Positions 63,331 through 64,000 of a stretch of DNA of 64,000 nt are shown piece after piece. Numbering within the stretch: position 1 is the first letter of the stretch; each line of letters starts with the position of its first letter. Location: contig JAVGWX010000019.1 of assembly GCA_036924085.1 (NCBI GenBank), positions 18,548,631 through 18,612,630 of the forward strand, in the 5' to 3' direction. The notes beneath the pieces were generated by a model that saw nothing but the letters and a program-made list of their open reading frames with translations, was not told where the DNA came from and made no database searches. This stretch comes from Ariolimax columbianus. Its lineage: Eukaryota; Mollusca; Gastropoda; Stylommatophora; Arionidae. The position numbers were made by a program, and so were the translations under genes.

Positions 63331-63519
63331 AGTGTTGTTAGGTAACCGAAGGCTTGGGCTGTGAAGTAGGTTTTTTAGAACTTCCTGCGGCTTACTGTAT
63401 AATACAATATAAATCTTATATTGTTTTCTCAAGTTTTTCATTCTGTTTTTGATTATACGATATATACGAAGTAAGTCAGTAAATAAGATCACACATCGAT
63501 ATGGAATAGCTGAACGACG

Positions 63520-63650
63520 TAGCTGATAGTTTCTAAAGGTGTCAAAAGGTAGCAGCAACATCCAGCTTTGTGATTATTGTAAGTAGCAGACGCTAGGTGG
63601 CAGCAACATCCAGCTTTGTGAATACTTATTTAGCAGACGCTAGGTGTCGC
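63520..63650. repeat. Tandem duplication of about 52 bp
   Basis: GCAGCAACATCCAGCTTTGT occurs twice (about 63,552 and 63,601), each followed by AGCAGACGCTAGGTG. The first part resembles 33,020-33,080, probably an RTE 3' end. Confidence 0.8.
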
Positions 63651-64000
63651 ATGCACGTGCGTAGCCGAGATTAAATATGGCGTTCTTACTCACAGAGAGT
63701 ACATAAAAAACAGCTGTTGGGTAGTGGGGTTTATTTCAACGGGTGTGAAGGGCGAGGGAAAATGTACTTCAAATGATATGCATAAGGAAATGCTTTCTGT
63801 TACGGTGAGAAGTGTGTGTCAGGTAAAGCGGTGCCATAATTATCGGTAAGTTTTTTCAAGGACGCTTTAAAAATGCTGATTGAAGCCCTACCTGGGCATC
63901 CTGTTAAGATTACAACAGAAGCATTTGTGTGAATGGTAGGGGAGATAATTCGAGGGGAAAGAATAGTAACGATAGACAGTGCGGCAACAGAAATACTGTG
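63651..64000. other. No recognisable gene
   Basis: No known repeat. A donor-like GGTAAGT lies at about 63,845, but no exon can be supported. Confidence 0.45.

Overview
The window looks like repeat-dominated nuclear DNA of a protostome invertebrate, most likely a mollusc. This rests on AT-rich composition, several LINE clades (I-type with RNase H, RTE, CR1-like), tRNA-derived SINEs, a Mutator-like transposase of a type common in marine invertebrates, and very dense minisatellites. The assignment is an inference; no single-copy marker gene is present. There are no operons, rRNAs, functional tRNAs or CRISPR arrays. I found no intact host gene. One 330-bp segment at 60,916-61,245 has a splice-acceptor-like start and could be the last exon of an unrecognised gene.

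Layout. 0-10 kb: quiet AT-rich DNA with three copies (1,903; 5,512; 9,448) of one RNase H-bearing LINE (family A), a CR1-like tail and a tRNA-SINE. 10.3-17.9 kb: copy A of a duplicated block holding dead RTE reverse transcriptase, a 5x91-bp repeat and a 55-bp satellite. 18-21.7 kb: LINE families C and A, and interspersed repeats R1 and R3. 21.3-26.3 kb: minisatellites of 14, 30 and 21 bp with duplicated spacers. 27.7-29.8 kb: the best-preserved coding sequence, a Mutator-like transposase pseudogene. 30-40.3 kb: CR1, SINE and RTE fragments between arrays of 59, ~70, 36, 3 and 26 bp. 40.3-43.2 kb: a GTGGA-type array, then an RTE interrupted by a family B LINE. 42.75-49.5 kb: copy B of the duplicated block. 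50-53.4 kb: the longest LINE, with endonuclease and reverse transcriptase, cut off inside RNase H. 53.4-64 kb: more satellite, LINE tails, R1/R3 and arrays of 28, 38, 41, 33 and 49 bp, plus a LINE fragment with a 5' inversion.

How the parts relate. All recognisable proteins are mobile-element proteins and nearly all are disabled. Family A and B insertions carry GAA-type tails and 11-13 bp target-site duplications, which gives clean boundaries. The two copies of the large duplication serve as empty sites for each other's later insertions, so events can be ordered. The SINE near 40 kb appears to share its 3' tail with the CR1-like LINE. Several arrays begin at, or resemble, the tails of mobile elements. 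I see no convincing new defence, metabolic or signalling system.
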